A stretch of 64,000 nucleotides of DNA from Pseudomonas sp. UMAB-08 (GCF_900095225.1 NZ_LT607419.1:287493-351492), one strand, 5' to 3'; numbered from the stretch's first letter, positions 1 through 11,098 are shown. The notes: generated from the letters alone by a model not told the origin. Numbers and translations: made by a program.

Positions 1-339
1 GAAGCTGTAGCTGATATCCGGAAAAAGCAGGGGTAGATCGTGCTTGAAAAACGCGTTGAAGGCGTGAGCAAGCACTTCATCGGAGCCATTGCCGAGAAAC
101 ACTTGATTGCCCTGCACGCCGTAATACCTGGCAACCGCCTGCTTAAGCAGGTCGCTGTTCGGGTCCGGGTACAGGCGCAGGTCGTCGGAGAGCTCGGCGC
201 GCATCGCCGCCAATGCTTTTGGCGATGGCCCATACGGGTTTTCGTTGGTATTGAGCTTGGTCAGCTTGGTCAGCTTCGGCTGCTCGCCCGGCACATAAGG
301 CACCAGACCGCTGACGAAAGGACTCCAGAATTTGCTCAT
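1..339 (-). CDS. hisC: Histidinol-phosphate aminotransferase, N-terminal part (runs off the window)
   Basis: Only the first 113 codons are present; the rest lies before position 1. The product is a PLP-dependent class I/II aminotransferase that converts imidazole-acetol phosphate to histidinol phosphate in histidine synthesis. The visible start is typical of the family: MSKFWSPFV, then the substrate-entry motif [11 protein letters not shown] and, further on, GNGSDEV. Start ATG at 339 is separated from the hisD stop by one base, so hisG-hisD-hisC read as one minus-strand unit. Identity is confident because of the motif and neighbours; the catalytic lysine is outside the window. Confidence 0.93.
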   Translation of the reverse strand, partial: MSKFWSPFVSGLVPYVPGEQPKLTKLTKLNTNENPYGPSPKALAAMRAELSDDLRLYPDPNSDLLKQAVARYYGVQGNQVFLGNGSDEVLAHAFNAFFKHDLPLLFPDISYSF

Positions 340-340
340 G

Positions 341-1684
341 TTATTTCGCCTCATTGCCAGCTGCGGGCTCTTTATTGTCGACGATCCGGTATTCGGCGCT
401 ACGGGCATGGGCGGTCAGGGACTCACCACGCGCCAACACCGAGGCCGTTTTGCCCAACTCGGAAGCACCTTGCTCTGAGCAATAAATGATCGACGAGCGC
501 TTCTGGAAGTCATACACACCCAGCGGCGACGAGAAACGCGCGGTGCCGGAGGTCGGCAACACGTGGTTCGGACCGGCGCAATAATCGCCCAGCGCTTCGC
601 TGGTGTGACGCCCCATGAAGATCGCGCCAGCATGGCGAATCTGCGGCAACCAGGCTTCAGGGTCGGCCACCGACAACTCAAGGTGTTCCGGTGCAATACG
701 GTTGGCCACTTCAATGGCTTGCTGCATGTCGGCCACTTTGATCAGGGCCCCACGGCTGGTGATCGAGGTCTTGATGATCTCGGCGCGCTCCATGGTCGGC
801 ATTAACCTGGCGATGCTCGCCGCCACCTTGTCGAGGAACTCGGCATCCGGGCTGACCAGAATCGCCTGAGCGTCTTCGTCGTGCTCGGCTTGGGAGAACA
901 GGTCCATGGCGATCCAGTCCGGATCTGTCAGGCCATCGCACACCACCAGAATTTCTGACGGACCGGCGATCATGTCAATACCGACCTGGCCGAAGACGTG
1001 ACGCTTGGCGGTGGCAACATAGATGTTGCCAGGGCCGACGACTTTATCGACCTTGGGTACGCTTTCGGTGCCGTAGGCCAGCGCGGCCACTGCCTGAGCG
1101 CCGCCAATGGTGAACACGCGATCAACGCCCGCAATGCAAGCCGCCGCGAGTACCAGCTCATTGATTTCGCCACGAGGCGTTGGCACGACCATGACCACTT
1201 CGGCCACGCCAGCCACTTTGGCCGGAATCGCATTCATCAATACCGATGACGGGTAAGACGCCTTGCCACCGGGCACGTACAGGCCCGCACGGTCCAAAGG
1301 CGTGACTTTCTGGCCCAGCACCGTGCCGTCGGCTTCGGTGTAGGTCCAGGAGTCCTGTTTTTGCTTTTCGTGGTAGATGCGCACGCGGTCGGCGGCTTTT
1401 TCCAGCGCTTCGCGTTGCGCAGCAGTGATGCGGGTCAGGGCCAGTTCCAGACGCTCTCGGGGCAGGATCAGCTCTGCCATGGAGGCGACTTCAAGCCCGT
1501 CGAAACGCTGAGTGAATTCCACCAATGCAGCGTCGCCGCGCTCACGCACAGCCTTGATGATGTCGAGTACGCGCTCATTGACTGAGTCGTCAGACACACT
1601 TTCCCAGCTCAGCAGATGATCCAGATGGCGTGCAAAGTCTGAGTCAGCAGCATCAAGTCGGCGTATTGCAGTGGAAGCGGTCAT
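341..1684 (-). CDS. hisD: Histidinol dehydrogenase
   Basis: Catalyses the last two steps of histidine synthesis, NAD-dependent four-electron oxidation of histidinol to histidine, in the cytoplasm. The 447-residue length fits bacterial HisD. The family signature around IDMIAGPSE (residues 236-244) is intact, and the motif SQAEHDEDA supplies Gln265 and His268 as expected zinc ligands; GGKASYPSS and PNHVLPT are also present. The gene follows hisG after about 140 bases that hold stem-loops and precedes hisC by one base. Start ATG at 1684 gives the usual N-terminus. Nothing looks damaged. Confidence 0.97.
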   Translation of the reverse strand: MTASTAIRRLDAADSDFARHLDHLLSWESVSDDSVNERVLDIIKAVRERGDAALVEFTQRFDGLEVASMAELILPRERLELALTRITAAQREALEKAADRVRIYHEKQKQDSWTYTEADGTVLGQKVTPLDRAGLYVPGGKASYPSSVLMNAIPAKVAGVAEVVMVVPTPRGEINELVLAAACIAGVDRVFTIGGAQAVAALAYGTESVPKVDKVVGPGNIYVATAKRHVFGQVGIDMIAGPSEILVVCDGLTDPDWIAMDLFSQAEHDEDAQAILVSPDAEFLDKVAASIARLMPTMERAEIIKTSITSRGALIKVADMQQAIEVANRIAPEHLELSVADPEAWLPQIRHAGAIFMGRHTSEALGDYCAGPNHVLPTSGTARFSSPLGVYDFQKRSSIIYCSEQGASELGKTASVLARGESLTAHARSAEYRIVDNKEPAAGNEAK

Positions 1685-1711
1685 AGCGAGGCCTCAATAA
1701 TTGGCGATTTG

Positions 1712-1818
1712 CTCAGGTGCCGGGTGGGCATGATCGCCCTAAGCTACCAAGCCATCCGCGCGGGCACCTGAGAAATTTGGCTATGACACGGATAGATGGG
1801 CGCGACTTAACGTCGCGC
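1712..1818 (-). other. Stem-loop-rich spacer between hisG and hisD
   Basis: The spacer contains a perfect 10-base inverted repeat, CTCAGGTGCC at 1712-1721 and GGCACCTGAG at 1763-1772, enclosing a smaller GC-rich pairing, and a separate perfect 7-bp hairpin GCGCGAC/GTCGCGC at 1800-1818 just after the hisG stop. Neither is followed by a run of T on the minus strand, so they do not look like simple intrinsic terminators. They could be an RNA processing or partial termination site that sets hisD level relative to hisG; that role is inference. Confidence 0.45.
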
Positions 1819-1825
1819 AGGTGGA

Positions 1826-2461
1826 TCAGCCGCGGTGTCGCGACTCAACTGCTTTACGCAGCGTATCGATCAGCGCCTGAATGCGCGCATGTTGCATCTT
1901 CATCGAAGCCTTGTTCACCACCAGACGCGAACTGATAGTTGCAATCAGCTCCTGGGGCTCGAGGCCGTTGGCACGCAGCGTGTTGCCAGTGTCGACCACG
2001 TCGATGATTTTGTCGGCCAAACCGATCAGGGGAGCGAGTTCCATCGAGCCATAGAGCTTGATGATATCGACCTGACGGCCTTGCTCGGCGTAGTAACGCT
2101 TGGCAACGTTGACGAACTTGGTCGCCACACGCAGACGGCCCTTTGGCTCCACCGCGCCAATGGCGCCGGCAGTCATCAGACGGCACTGGGCAATTTGCAG
2201 GTCCAGTGGTTCGTACAGGCCCTGACCGCCGTATTCCATCAGCACATCTTTACCGGCAACGCCCAGGTCGGCGGCGCCATGTTCGACATACGTTGGCACA
2301 TCGGTGGCGCGCACGATCAGCAGGCGTACATCTGCCTGAGTCGTGGGGATAATCAGCTTGCGGCTTTTGTCCGGATTCTCGGTCGGCACAATGCCTGCTT
2401 CAGCGAGAAGCGGCAGGGTGTCGTCAAGAATGCGGCCCTTGGACAGTGCGATGGTTAACAT
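1826..2461 (-). CDS. hisG: ATP phosphoribosyltransferase, short form catalytic subunit
   Basis: First committed step of histidine synthesis: condensation of ATP with PRPP. At 211 residues this is the short HisG type, which lacks the C-terminal regulatory ACT-like domain and in known bacteria needs the HisZ protein for activity and histidine feedback; hisZ is not in this window. The N-terminus [19 protein letters not shown] and the segment [14 protein letters not shown] are typical. It lies between murA upstream and hisD downstream, the same context as in other Pseudomonas. Start ATG at 2461. Confidence 0.96.
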   Translation of the reverse strand: MLTIALSKGRILDDTLPLLAEAGIVPTENPDKSRKLIIPTTQADVRLLIVRATDVPTYVEHGAADLGVAGKDVLMEYGGQGLYEPLDLQIAQCRLMTAGAIGAVEPKGRLRVATKFVNVAKRYYAEQGRQVDIIKLYGSMELAPLIGLADKIIDVVDTGNTLRANGLEPQELIATISSRLVVNKASMKMQHARIQALIDTLRKAVESRHRG

Positions 2462-2568
2462 GGGAAACGTAGGTCCTTAGCAATCGGGCACATCCGTGTG
2501 CCTCACGTGTCCTGTGCTGAACGAATTCAGGTCCAGGACATTAGTGCAGAACGATCAGTACGCAGGCC

Positions 2569-4096
<1,528 letters not shown>

Positions 4097-4199
4097 GCTT
4101 AACCTCGATCGGCGCCCTACGCGCGCGGGTCGGCCATCATACAAAAAAGCCCCCTCGCTGCGAACCCCGGAATGACACACTCGGACGGAAAGCTTTCTT

Positions 4200-4514
4200 T
4201 TATGACGGCTGATTCGGTTCCAGCAACTCAATCAAGCCGGACACTTGGGCGATTTGGCGCATATCGTCCGGCAGCGACTGAACGCTGACACTTTTTCCGG
4301 CTGCATCGGCGTCGCGCATGAAAGCGAGCAGCAACGCCAGGCCGACACTGCTGGATTTCTCCACAGCGGAGCAGTCCAGAATCAAGGCCGGCGCAGTGCA
4401 GGCCTTGATCAGGGCCTGGCCTTGCTTGCGCAAAGCCGGCCCGGTGCGGAAGTCGAGCACGCCACTCAGGTACAACTCACCTGCCGCGCCAAGACGAACA
4501 CCTGACTCACTCAT
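4200..4514 (-). CDS. mlaB: STAS-domain protein of the phospholipid transporter, MlaB
   Basis: Cytoplasmic STAS-domain subunit that binds the ATPase MlaF and stabilises the MlaFEDB complex. The 104-residue product shows the STAS core, LILDCSAVEKSSSVGLALLL, with a serine cluster at residues 54-56 where the family keeps its phosphorylation-like Ser/Thr. Start ATG at 4514 overlaps the end of mlaC by 8 bases, implying translational coupling. A longer upstream reading frame was rejected because it is the mlaC coding region in another frame. Last gene of the mlaFEDCB unit (also named ttg2 in Pseudomonas). Confidence 0.9.
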   Translation of the reverse strand: MSESGVRLGAAGELYLSGVLDFRTGPALRKQGQALIKACTAPALILDCSAVEKSSSVGLALLLAFMRDADAAGKSVSVQSLPDDMRQIAQVSGLIELLEPNQPS

Positions 4515-5163
4515 TGACAGGTTTCTCGGCCGCTTGATCGATGGTGCCCTTGGCCTTGGCAACTTCGCCCGCCCAACCGTTGATGGTTTTATCAAGGTCA
4601 TTGCCATTGTGTTGCATGGCGTCAGCGAACTGATCACGGAACAGCTTGCCAATGTTGATGCCGTTGATAATGACGTTACGCACTTTCCACTCGCCGTTGA
4701 TTTTCTCGAGCGTGTAGGACACAGGATACAGGGTGCCGTTGGTGCCCTTGACCTGCATATCGACGCTGGTCCGGGTATCGTTTTCATCTTTGGCTGCGGC
4801 GACTGTAATGCCCTGGTTGTTGTACTCAAGCAGTGCGTTGCCATAGAACTGCATCAGGCTCCGCTTGAAATTATCCTGAAAGCGCAGCATTTGCTCAGGT
4901 GTCGCTTTGCGAGAGTACTTGACCGTCATGATGCTTTTCGAGATGCCCTCGGCATCCACTACCGGGCCGACAATGCGGTTCAAGGCATCGTAAAAAGCGC
5001 TCGGATTGGTTTTGTATTGCTCTTTATGCGCGGCCAGATCGCTCAACAATTCCTTGGTCGTGCGATCCACCAGATCATGGGCGGACGGCGCGGCCGCCGC
5101 ATTCGCGACCAATGGAAGCGCAGCCAGCAACACAAGCAGGCCACGGCGCAAGATTGAGATCAT
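4507..5163 (-). CDS. mlaC: Periplasmic phospholipid-binding protein MlaC
   Basis: Soluble periplasmic carrier that ferries phospholipids between the outer-membrane MlaA complex and the inner-membrane MlaFEDB complex. A Sec signal peptide spans about residues 1-22 (basic start, LLVLLAALPLVANA). The body matches the Tol_Tol_Ttg2 family: SIMTVKYSRKATPEQ and YTLEKINGEWKVRNVIINGINI. ATG at 5163 is preferred over ATG at 5178 because an AGGAG ribosome site lies 7-8 bases before it and overlaps the other candidate. Length 218 residues. mlaA is not in this window. Confidence 0.93.
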   Translation of the reverse strand: MISILRRGLLVLLAALPLVANAAAAPSAHDLVDRTTKELLSDLAAHKEQYKTNPSAFYDALNRIVGPVVDAEGISKSIMTVKYSRKATPEQMLRFQDNFKRSLMQFYGNALLEYNNQGITVAAAKDENDTRTSVDMQVKGTNGTLYPVSYTLEKINGEWKVRNVIINGINIGKLFRDQFADAMQHNGNDLDKTINGWAGEVAKAKGTIDQAAEKPVNE

Positions 5164-5174
5164 AGAGAAGCTCC

Positions 5175-5642
5175 TCATTTGGCGTCTTTACTCACGGTAT
5201 TGAGCAGGAATTTGCCGATCAGATCCTCCAGCACCAACGAAGACTGGGTATCGTGAATCGTGCTGCCGTCTTTGAGCAGCGCCTCTTCCCCGCCCACGCT
5301 GATACCGATGTATTTCTCACCCAGCAAACCGGCGGTAAGGATGGAAGCCGTGGAGTCCGATGGCAGGTTATTCACCCGCTTTTCAACCTCCATTGTCACC
5401 CGCCCGGTAAAACTGTCGCGATCCAGATCGATAGCCGTGACCTTACCGATTGTCACGCCCGCCAAGGTCACCTTGGCTCTGACAGTCAAACCGGCAATAT
5501 TGTCGAAGTACGCATAAAGTTTATAGCTGTCGCTGGTCGCGCTTACGCTCAAACCACTGACCCGCAAGGCCAGCAACAGCAAAGCCAAGATCCCGGCCAG
5601 CAGGAATAGGCCGACACCGGTTTCCAGGGTGCGGTTTTGCAT
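5175..5642 (-). CDS. mlaD: MCE-domain protein MlaD
   Basis: Inner-membrane anchored substrate-binding subunit of the Mla phospholipid transporter; six copies form a ring in the periplasm in E. coli. A single membrane helix covers about residues 8-28 and the MCE domain follows (about 38-115), with the typical FDNIAGLTVRAKVTLAGV and GLLGEKYIGI segments. ATG at 5642 overlaps the mlaE stop (TGATG); an upstream TTG codon would add one residue. Length 155 residues, as usual in Pseudomonas. Confidence 0.94.
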   Translation of the reverse strand: MQNRTLETGVGLFLLAGILALLLLALRVSGLSVSATSDSYKLYAYFDNIAGLTVRAKVTLAGVTIGKVTAIDLDRDSFTGRVTMEVEKRVNNLPSDSTASILTAGLLGEKYIGISVGGEEALLKDGSTIHDTQSSLVLEDLIGKFLLNTVSKDAK

Positions 5643-6439
5643 CAAAAGTCTCCAAACATCAGGGCAGTCAGAATAAAGTCCAGGCCTAAGATGGCCAACG
5701 AGGCATACACCACTGTTTTAGTGGTGGCACGACTGATCCCTTCCGAAGTGGGCTCGCAGTCGTAACCCTGAAACACGGCAATCCAGGTAACAACAAAAGC
5801 AAAGATTACGCTTTTAATAACGCCATTGAGCACATCATCCGTGAAGGACACGCTGTTTTGCATGTTTGACCAGAATGAGCCTTCGTAAACGCCCAGCCAG
5901 TCGATCGCAACCCAGGAGCCGCACCAGATCCCGACCACACTGAAGATCATCGCCAACAACGGCAGAGAGATGAATCCAGCCCACAGACGCGGCGCAACGA
6001 TGTACTTGAGCGGATCGACGCCAATCATTTCCAGGCTGGACAATTGCTCAGTGGATTTCATGTTGCCAATTTCAGCGGTCAACGCGGAACCCGCGCGCCC
6101 GGCGAACAGCAGAGCCGCAACCACAGGCCCCAACTCACGCAACAGGGTCAACGCAACCATCTGCCCGACAGCCTGCTCCGAGCCATATTTAGTCAGGATG
6201 TTGAAGCCCTGGAGCGCCAACACCATGCCGATGAAGCCCCCCGAAACCACAATAATCAGCAGGGACATGACGCCGATTGAATGCAGTTGCCTGACCAGCA
6301 GTTGAAAACTGCCGCCAATGCCGCCGCGGCCGAACAACACATGAACCAGAAATATGCCGGAGCGCCCCAGCACCGTAATGCTATCGATCGCAGCGTGCCC
6401 GAACAGACGAATCCGCTCCAGTAGTGACTTTCTGCGCAT
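5642..6439 (-). CDS. mlaE: Mla ABC transporter permease MlaE
   Basis: Membrane permease of the MlaFEDB phospholipid transporter, MlaE/YrbE family, 265 residues with about five or six hydrophobic segments. The family motif [20 protein letters not shown], followed by [12 protein letters not shown], is intact; this region couples to the ATPase. The stop overlaps the mlaD start and the start touches the mlaF stop by one base, so mlaF, E, D, C and B are a tightly coupled operon transcribed from upstream of 7248. Confidence 0.95.
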   Translation of the reverse strand: MRRKSLLERIRLFGHAAIDSITVLGRSGIFLVHVLFGRGGIGGSFQLLVRQLHSIGVMSLLIIVVSGGFIGMVLALQGFNILTKYGSEQAVGQMVALTLLRELGPVVAALLFAGRAGSALTAEIGNMKSTEQLSSLEMIGVDPLKYIVAPRLWAGFISLPLLAMIFSVVGIWCGSWVAIDWLGVYEGSFWSNMQNSVSFTDDVLNGVIKSVIFAFVVTWIAVFQGYDCEPTSEGISRATTKTVVYASLAILGLDFILTALMFGDF

Positions 6440-7248
6440 CAGCGCTTCCCCAAAAGTTCTTCGCGATAATCCGGTGCCGGATAGTGAAACGGCACAGGGC
6501 CGTCAGGGTCACCAGTCATGAATTGATGAATACGAGGGTTGTCCGAGTTCATCAACTCCTCGGGGGTCCCCTGCCCCAATACCTGGCCGTCGCCGACTAC
6601 ATAGAGGTAGTCAGCGATACTCGCTGTTTCGGCAAGATCGTGGGACACCACAATGCTGGTGATCCCCAACGCATCGTTGAGCAACCGAATCAAGCGCACC
6701 AGCACCCCCATGGCAATCGGGTCCTGGCCCACGAAGGGTTCGTCGTACATAAGGATCTGCGGATCAAGGGCAATCGCCCGAGCCAGTGCCACACGACGCT
6801 TCATGCCGCCAGACAACTCGTCGGGCGTCAGCTCGATGGCGCCGCGCAGTCCAACCGCCTGCAATTTGAGCAGGACGATGTCGCGGATCATTTCTTCCGG
6901 CAACTCGGTGTGCACGCGAAGCGGAAAGGCCACGTTCTCGAACACATCGAGATCCGTGAACAAGGCGCCACTCTGAAACAGCACGCCCATTTGCTTGCGT
7001 GCGTCGAACAGGTCGCTGCGCGACAATTCCGGCAGATTCTGGCCGTTGACCCAGACCTCGCCTTTGCTGGGACGCAACTGCGCGCCCATCAAACGCAGCA
7101 AGGTCGTCTTGCCACAGCCGGAAGGTCCCATGATGCCGGTGACCTTGCCCCGCGGAATACGAATATCAACATTATTGAAAATGCTGCGCGTCCCGCGCAT
7201 GAAGGTGACACCCTTCAGCTCGACCGCGTAGGCGTTATCGGCACTCAT
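6439..7248 (-). CDS. mlaF: Mla ABC transporter ATP-binding protein MlaF
   Basis: ATPase of the phospholipid transporter that maintains outer-membrane asymmetry (ttg2A in solvent-tolerant Pseudomonas). The 269-residue protein has Walker A GPSGCGKT at 41-48, the signature LSGGM at 145-149 and Walker B ILMYDE at 165-170, followed by the extended C-terminus (GKR end) typical of MlaF. First gene of the operon; its upstream region is shared with the divergent kdsD-lpt unit, which also serves the outer membrane. Confidence 0.95.
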   Translation of the reverse strand: MSADNAYAVELKGVTFMRGTRSIFNNVDIRIPRGKVTGIMGPSGCGKTTLLRLMGAQLRPSKGEVWVNGQNLPELSRSDLFDARKQMGVLFQSGALFTDLDVFENVAFPLRVHTELPEEMIRDIVLLKLQAVGLRGAIELTPDELSGGMKRRVALARAIALDPQILMYDEPFVGQDPIAMGVLVRLIRLLNDALGITSIVVSHDLAETASIADYLYVVGDGQVLGQGTPEELMNSDNPRIHQFMTGDPDGPVPFHYPAPDYREELLGKR

Positions 7249-7565
7249 CTAAACTCCTTGCGATGCAGCCTCACACTCTGACGCCAGGTCCGTGCCGCAA
7301 GACACGCGCTGTGGCTGTCCGGGGGGCAGAACCGGCGGCGAACTATACCACCGCCCGCGCGCGCGGCCCACGGTAGAAGCCTCTTTCGTTAAGGTGCGAG
7401 ACAGATAATTCGAACAATTGCGAAACGTCCTACAAAGGACACAATCAGTCCACGTGTACCTGACCTGATTTTTGGGCGCACGACAAAGTCGGACGATCAA
7501 GCGTGAGGGATTGAGCCATTACCGCTATAATCGCCGCCTTTTCATCAGGCTGACCGATTTTTGAC
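7249..7565. promoter_or_regulatory. Divergent intergenic region mlaF / kdsD with a -10 element for kdsD
   Basis: This 317-base gap separates the mla operon (minus) from kdsD-kdsC-lptCAB (plus). A consensus TATAAT lies at 7526-7531, about 28 bases upstream of a transcript start that would give a short leader to kdsD; the matching -35 is weak (nothing close to TTGACA 16-18 bases upstream). The segment near 7340-7375 is a GC-rich tract followed by A/T-richer DNA. I see no gene, no repeat and no clear terminator here. Confidence 0.45.
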
Positions 7566-8540
7566 ATGAGCCAATCCAGCGACCTGATTCAAACAGCACA
7601 ACGCACCATCCGCCTCGAAATAGAAGCCGTAGAAGGCTTGCTGGCCCATATCGACGCGGATTTCGTGCGCGCTTGCGAGATGATTCTGGCCGGTACAGGC
7701 CGTGTTGTAGTGGTCGGCATGGGCAAGTCCGGGCACATCGGCAACAAGATTGCCGCCACCTTGGCAAGCACGGGCACCACCGCATTCTTCGTCCACCCGG
7801 CTGAAGCAAGCCACGGTGACATGGGCATGATCACCCGCGACGACATCATTCTGGCGATCTCCAACTCGGGTTCGACCGCCGAAATCGTCACCTTGCTGCC
7901 ACTGATCAAACGCTTGGGCATCAAGATGATCAGCCTGACCGGCAACCCTGATTCGCCGCTGGCCAAGGCCGCGGAAATCAATCTCAACGTCTACGTCACG
8001 CAAGAGGCCTGCCCGCTGAACCTGGCCCCGACGTCCTCGACCACCGCCGCACTGGTGATGGGTGATGCACTGGCAGTCGCCCTGCTCGAAGCGCGCGGAT
8101 TTACGGCAGAAGACTTTGCCTTCTCCCATCCAGGCGGCGCGCTTGGCAGACGGTTACTGCTCAAAGTCGAGCACGTCATGCATATCGGGGAAGACTTGCC
8201 GAAGGTTCAGCGCGGCACGCTGCTGCGTGATGCACTGATGGAAATGACCCACAAGGGCTTGGGCATGACCGCCGTTGTGGAGGCCGATGGCCGCCTCGCC
8301 GGGATATTTACCGACGGCGATTTGCGCAGGACCCTGGACCGCAGCATCGATATTCGCAAAGCGACCATAGACGAAGTGATGACACTCCATGGCAAGACCG
8401 CTCGCCCCGAGATGCTTGCAGCCGAGGCGTTGAAAATCATGGAGGACCACAAAATTGGAGCCTTGATCGTGGTCGACAAGAACGACCACCCTATTGGCGC
8501 CTTCAACCTGCAAGACCTGCTGCGCGCGGGGGTTATGTAA
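7566..8540 (+). CDS. kdsD: Arabinose-5-phosphate isomerase (KpsF/GutQ family)
   Basis: Interconverts ribulose 5-phosphate and arabinose 5-phosphate, the entry step to KDO for lipopolysaccharide. Domain order in 324 residues: SIS sugar isomerase domain (about 35-170; GMGKSGHIGNK at 51-61, HPAEASHGDMG at 77-87), then two CBS domains (about 205-324; VMHIGEDLP and VMTLHGKT begin them). The stop overlaps the kdsC start (TAATG), so the two KDO genes are coupled and are followed by the lptCAB LPS export genes. Confidence 0.96.
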   Translation: MSQSSDLIQTAQRTIRLEIEAVEGLLAHIDADFVRACEMILAGTGRVVVVGMGKSGHIGNKIAATLASTGTTAFFVHPAEASHGDMGMITRDDIILAISNSGSTAEIVTLLPLIKRLGIKMISLTGNPDSPLAKAAEINLNVYVTQEACPLNLAPTSSTTAALVMGDALAVALLEARGFTAEDFAFSHPGGALGRRLLLKVEHVMHIGEDLPKVQRGTLLRDALMEMTHKGLGMTAVVEADGRLAGIFTDGDLRRTLDRSIDIRKATIDEVMTLHGKTARPEMLAAEALKIMEDHKIGALIVVDKNDHPIGAFNLQDLLRAGVM

Positions 8541-9076
8541 TGAGCGAAGTGACGATGCAGGACCTGCTGCAACGCGGCAAGAACATCAAACTGGCCATTT
8601 TCGACGTCGATGGCGTGCTAACGGACGGCCGCCTGTACTTTCTCGAAGACGGCAGTGAGTTCAAAACGTTTAATACGCTCGACGGTCAAGGCATCAAAAT
8701 GCTGATCGCCTCGGGCGTGCACACCGCTATCATCAGCGGGCGCCGCACACCGGTGGTCGAGCGCCGCGCGCAGAATCTGGGCATCCAGCACCTGTATCAA
8801 GGCCGCGAAGATAAACTGGTCGTTCTTGACGAACTACTTGCCCAACTCAATCTAAGCTATGAACAGGTCGCTTACCTGGGTGACGACCTGCCAGACTTGC
8901 CCGTCATTCGGCGCGTCGGCCTTGGCATGGCGGTCGCCAATGCGGCCAGCTTTGTCCGGCAACATGCCCACGGTATTACTCAGGCTCGCGGCGGCGAAGG
9001 CGCGGCTCGCGAGTTTTGCGAGTTGATCCTTAGCGCTCAAGGCAGCCTTGAAGCGGCCCATGCCGCCTACTTATAG
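8540..9076 (+). CDS. kdsC: 3-deoxy-D-manno-octulosonate 8-phosphate phosphatase
   Basis: HAD-superfamily C0-type phosphatase that dephosphorylates KDO-8-phosphate. The 178-residue protein carries the nucleophile motif FDVDGVLTDG with Asp22 and Asp24, SGRRTPVVERRA, and the later GDDLPDLPVI metal-binding motif; there is no cap domain, as usual for KdsC. Start ATG at 8540 overlaps the kdsD stop by one base; an internal ATG six codons later is possible. lptC begins 9 bases after the stop. Confidence 0.95.
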   Translation: MSEVTMQDLLQRGKNIKLAIFDVDGVLTDGRLYFLEDGSEFKTFNTLDGQGIKMLIASGVHTAIISGRRTPVVERRAQNLGIQHLYQGREDKLVVLDELLAQLNLSYEQVAYLGDDLPDLPVIRRVGLGMAVANAASFVRQHAHGITQARGGEGAAREFCELILSAQGSLEAAHAAYL

Positions 9077-9085
9077 AAGTCATTT

Positions 9086-9658
9086 ATGCTGAGTAAAAAG
9101 ATTCGCCGGTTTTTGATTCTGGGTGTGCTTGCGCTGATGCTGGCGGCGGCGGGCTACTGGAACATCAGCCCTGAAACCTTTCTGGAGCAGCGGGCTGCAC
9201 CTGTTGACGCGGCCACCATCGATTTTTATGCGATGAATGCTCACAGTGTGCAGTTCCTCCCGGACGGCAAGCTTCAATACGACATGACCGCCGACAAGGT
9301 CGAGCATGTGCAGATTTCCGACATCACCCTGCTGACCAATCCGGACCTGCAACTGTATCGCGGCGCCCTCTTCCCCTGGCATGTCCAGAGCAAGAAGGGA
9401 GAAGTCTCGCCCGGCGGCACGGAGGTCGAGCTCATCGATTCGGTACGTATCGCACGCACTGACGAAAAAAACCGGACAACGATTATTACCAGCAGTCGAA
9501 TGACTGTATTCCCACAGAAGCAATATGCGCAGACCGAGCAAGCCGTTAGAATCGATGGTTTCGGCGGTGTATCCACTGGCACGGGTATGAAAGCGTATTT
9601 GAACGACGGCAGGATGCACCTGCTGTCCAACGTAAGAGGACAGTATGAGGCTCGTTAA
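9086..9658 (+). CDS. lptC: LPS export protein LptC
   Basis: Inner-membrane bitopic component of the Lpt bridge that moves LPS to the outer membrane. Residues 8-24 form the single membrane helix; the rest is the periplasmic beta-jellyroll domain, 190 residues in total, the family size. The segment SVQFLPDGKLQYDMTADKVEH and later GVSTGTGMKAY are typical. The 3' end overlaps the lptA start by 14 bases, so translation of the two bridge proteins is coupled. Confidence 0.93.
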   Translation: MLSKKIRRFLILGVLALMLAAAGYWNISPETFLEQRAAPVDAATIDFYAMNAHSVQFLPDGKLQYDMTADKVEHVQISDITLLTNPDLQLYRGALFPWHVQSKKGEVSPGGTEVELIDSVRIARTDEKNRTTIITSSRMTVFPQKQYAQTEQAVRIDGFGGVSTGTGMKAYLNDGRMHLLSNVRGQYEAR

Positions 9659-10187
9659 AACCCTCCCTTTTTTGCTCGGTTTGGGCGCAGCACTGGGAAG
9701 CGTGAGCGCCTGGGCTCTGCCGACGGACCGCGATCAGCCTATTCATATTCAGTCTGACGATGCGCAACTCGATGACAAGCAGGGCATTGCCACCTACAAA
9801 GGCAATGTCATCATCACCCAAGGCTCGATGAAGATCACCGGCAACACCGTGACCATCACCCGGACACCAACCGGTGAAGTCGACGTATTCACCGCCGTCG
9901 GCAATCTTGCTTACTACGAACAGAAACCTGCCGTCGACAAGCCTATCGTTCAAGCGTACGGCGTGACCATCCAGTACTTCGCCGCCCTCGACCGGATCAT
10001 CCTGATCGACAAGGCCAAGGTCATCAACGACGGCAATACGTCCGAAGGCGAGAAAATCGTCTATGACACGGTGAAACAGATCGTCAATGCCGGCCGCGCC
10101 AACGGCGCCAAGGTGACGGCACCACGTCCGCGAATCGACATGGTCATCCAGCCGAAAAACAAACCTGCACCGCAGAAGGCTCCGTAA
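9645..10187 (+). CDS. lptA: LPS periplasmic bridge protein LptA
   Basis: Periplasmic OstA-like protein that forms the head-to-tail LPS bridge between LptC and LptD. A signal peptide covers about residues 1-24 with cleavage after AWA. The OstA domain (about 30-150) shows [19 protein letters not shown] and the [10 protein letters not shown] strand. The tail is proline- and lysine-rich (NKPAPQKAP), as in other Pseudomonas, where the protein is called LptH. The stop overlaps the lptB start (TAATG). Confidence 0.93.
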   Translation: MRLVKTLPFLLGLGAALGSVSAWALPTDRDQPIHIQSDDAQLDDKQGIATYKGNVIITQGSMKITGNTVTITRTPTGEVDVFTAVGNLAYYEQKPAVDKPIVQAYGVTIQYFAALDRIILIDKAKVINDGNTSEGEKIVYDTVKQIVNAGRANGAKVTAPRPRIDMVIQPKNKPAPQKAP

Positions 10188-10912
10188 TGGCGACGCTTAA
10201 AGCCCAGCATCTGGCTAAAAGCTATAAAGGTCGTCAGGTTGTGCGCGATGTCAGCCTGTCGATCGAGAGCGGGCAAATCGTGGGACTGCTGGGCCCTAAC
10301 GGCGCGGGCAAAACCACCTGTTTCTACATGATCGTAGGGTTGGTCCAGGCCGACCAGGGTCGCGTCTTGATCGACGATCAAGACGTCAGTCACCAACCCA
10401 TGCACGGTCGCGCGCGCGCCGGGATCGGCTACCTGCCGCAGGAAGCCTCGATTTTCCGCAAGCTGTCGGTTGCCGATAACATCATGGCGATCCTCGAGAC
10501 CCGCAAGGAACTCGACCGCACGGCACGTCGCAAGGAGCTGGAAAGCCTGCTGCAGGAGTTCCACATCAGCCACATACGCGACAACCTGGGCATGAGCCTG
10601 TCCGGTGGTGAACGCCGCCGTGTGGAAATCGCTCGCGCCTTGGCGACTTCGCCAAAATTCATCCTGCTTGATGAACCGTTTGCCGGTGTCGACCCCATTT
10701 CCGTCGGCGACATCAAACAAATCATTTATCACTTGAAAGCCAAGGGCATCGGCGTACTGATCACCGATCACAACGTACGTGACACCCTGGATATTTGTGA
10801 AACAGCTTACATCGTCAACGACGGGCAACTGATCGCTGAGGGTGATTCAGAAACCATTCTGGCTAACCAACTGGTTAAAGAGGTTTACCTCGGCCATGAA
10901 TTCCGCCTGTAA
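10187..10912 (+). CDS. lptB: LPS export ABC transporter ATP-binding protein LptB
   Basis: ATPase that powers LptFG extraction of LPS from the inner membrane. The 241-residue protein has Walker A GPNGAGKT at 36-43, signature LSGGE at 138-142 and Walker B ILLDEP at 159-164, with the LptB-specific [18 protein letters not shown] segment. lptF and lptG are not in this window. It closes the kdsD-kdsC-lptC-lptA-lptB run and is followed by a structured spacer before rpoN. Confidence 0.96.
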   Translation: MATLKAQHLAKSYKGRQVVRDVSLSIESGQIVGLLGPNGAGKTTCFYMIVGLVQADQGRVLIDDQDVSHQPMHGRARAGIGYLPQEASIFRKLSVADNIMAILETRKELDRTARRKELESLLQEFHISHIRDNLGMSLSGGERRRVEIARALATSPKFILLDEPFAGVDPISVGDIKQIIYHLKAKGIGVLITDHNVRDTLDICETAYIVNDGQLIAEGDSETILANQLVKEVYLGHEFRL

Positions 10913-10948
10913 GTTCTGCGGTGTTTCGCTCTTCATCGGCGACGGACG

Positions 10949-10994
10949 CTAGGGTGCAGTGCTGACAAGAACATTAATTGTCATCACACCCTAG
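10949..10994 (+). other. Bipartite inverted repeat between lptB and rpoN
   Basis: Outer arms CTAGGGTG (10949-10956) and CACCCTAG (10987-10994) are perfectly complementary; inner arms TGACAA (10963-10968) and TTGTCA (10978-10983) also pair, with 6 and 3 unpaired bases between the two stems. There is no T run after it, so it is not a standard intrinsic terminator. It sits just upstream of the rpoN -10-like element and could be a protein-binding site or a leader/trailer RNA structure. Confidence 0.5.
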
Positions 10995-11016
10995 GCAAAC
11001 ACTTAGGTTTCAGGCA

Positions 11017-11022
11017 TATAAT
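11017..11022 (+). promoter_or_regulatory. Candidate -10 element for rpoN
   Basis: TATAAT occurs 77 bases before the rpoN start codon; the 17-base upstream hexamer is a poor -35. Downstream, the leader contains a GGCGC-TTCG-GCGCC tetraloop hairpin (11034-11047) and a second GC-rich hairpin before the start codon, so the rpoN mRNA would have a structured leader. Confidence 0.4.
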
Positions 11023-11098
11023 TTGCTTAAGCTGGCGCTTCGGCGCCCTGTAGTGGATGGCGCATGTGCGCCGGCGAATAAGGTGTTAAGCCCCTGCC

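Noticed and set aside
4135..4165. T-rich stretch between mlaB and ibaG that looked like a terminator
   Set aside because: The GC block next to the T run does not pair with itself; no stem can be drawn.
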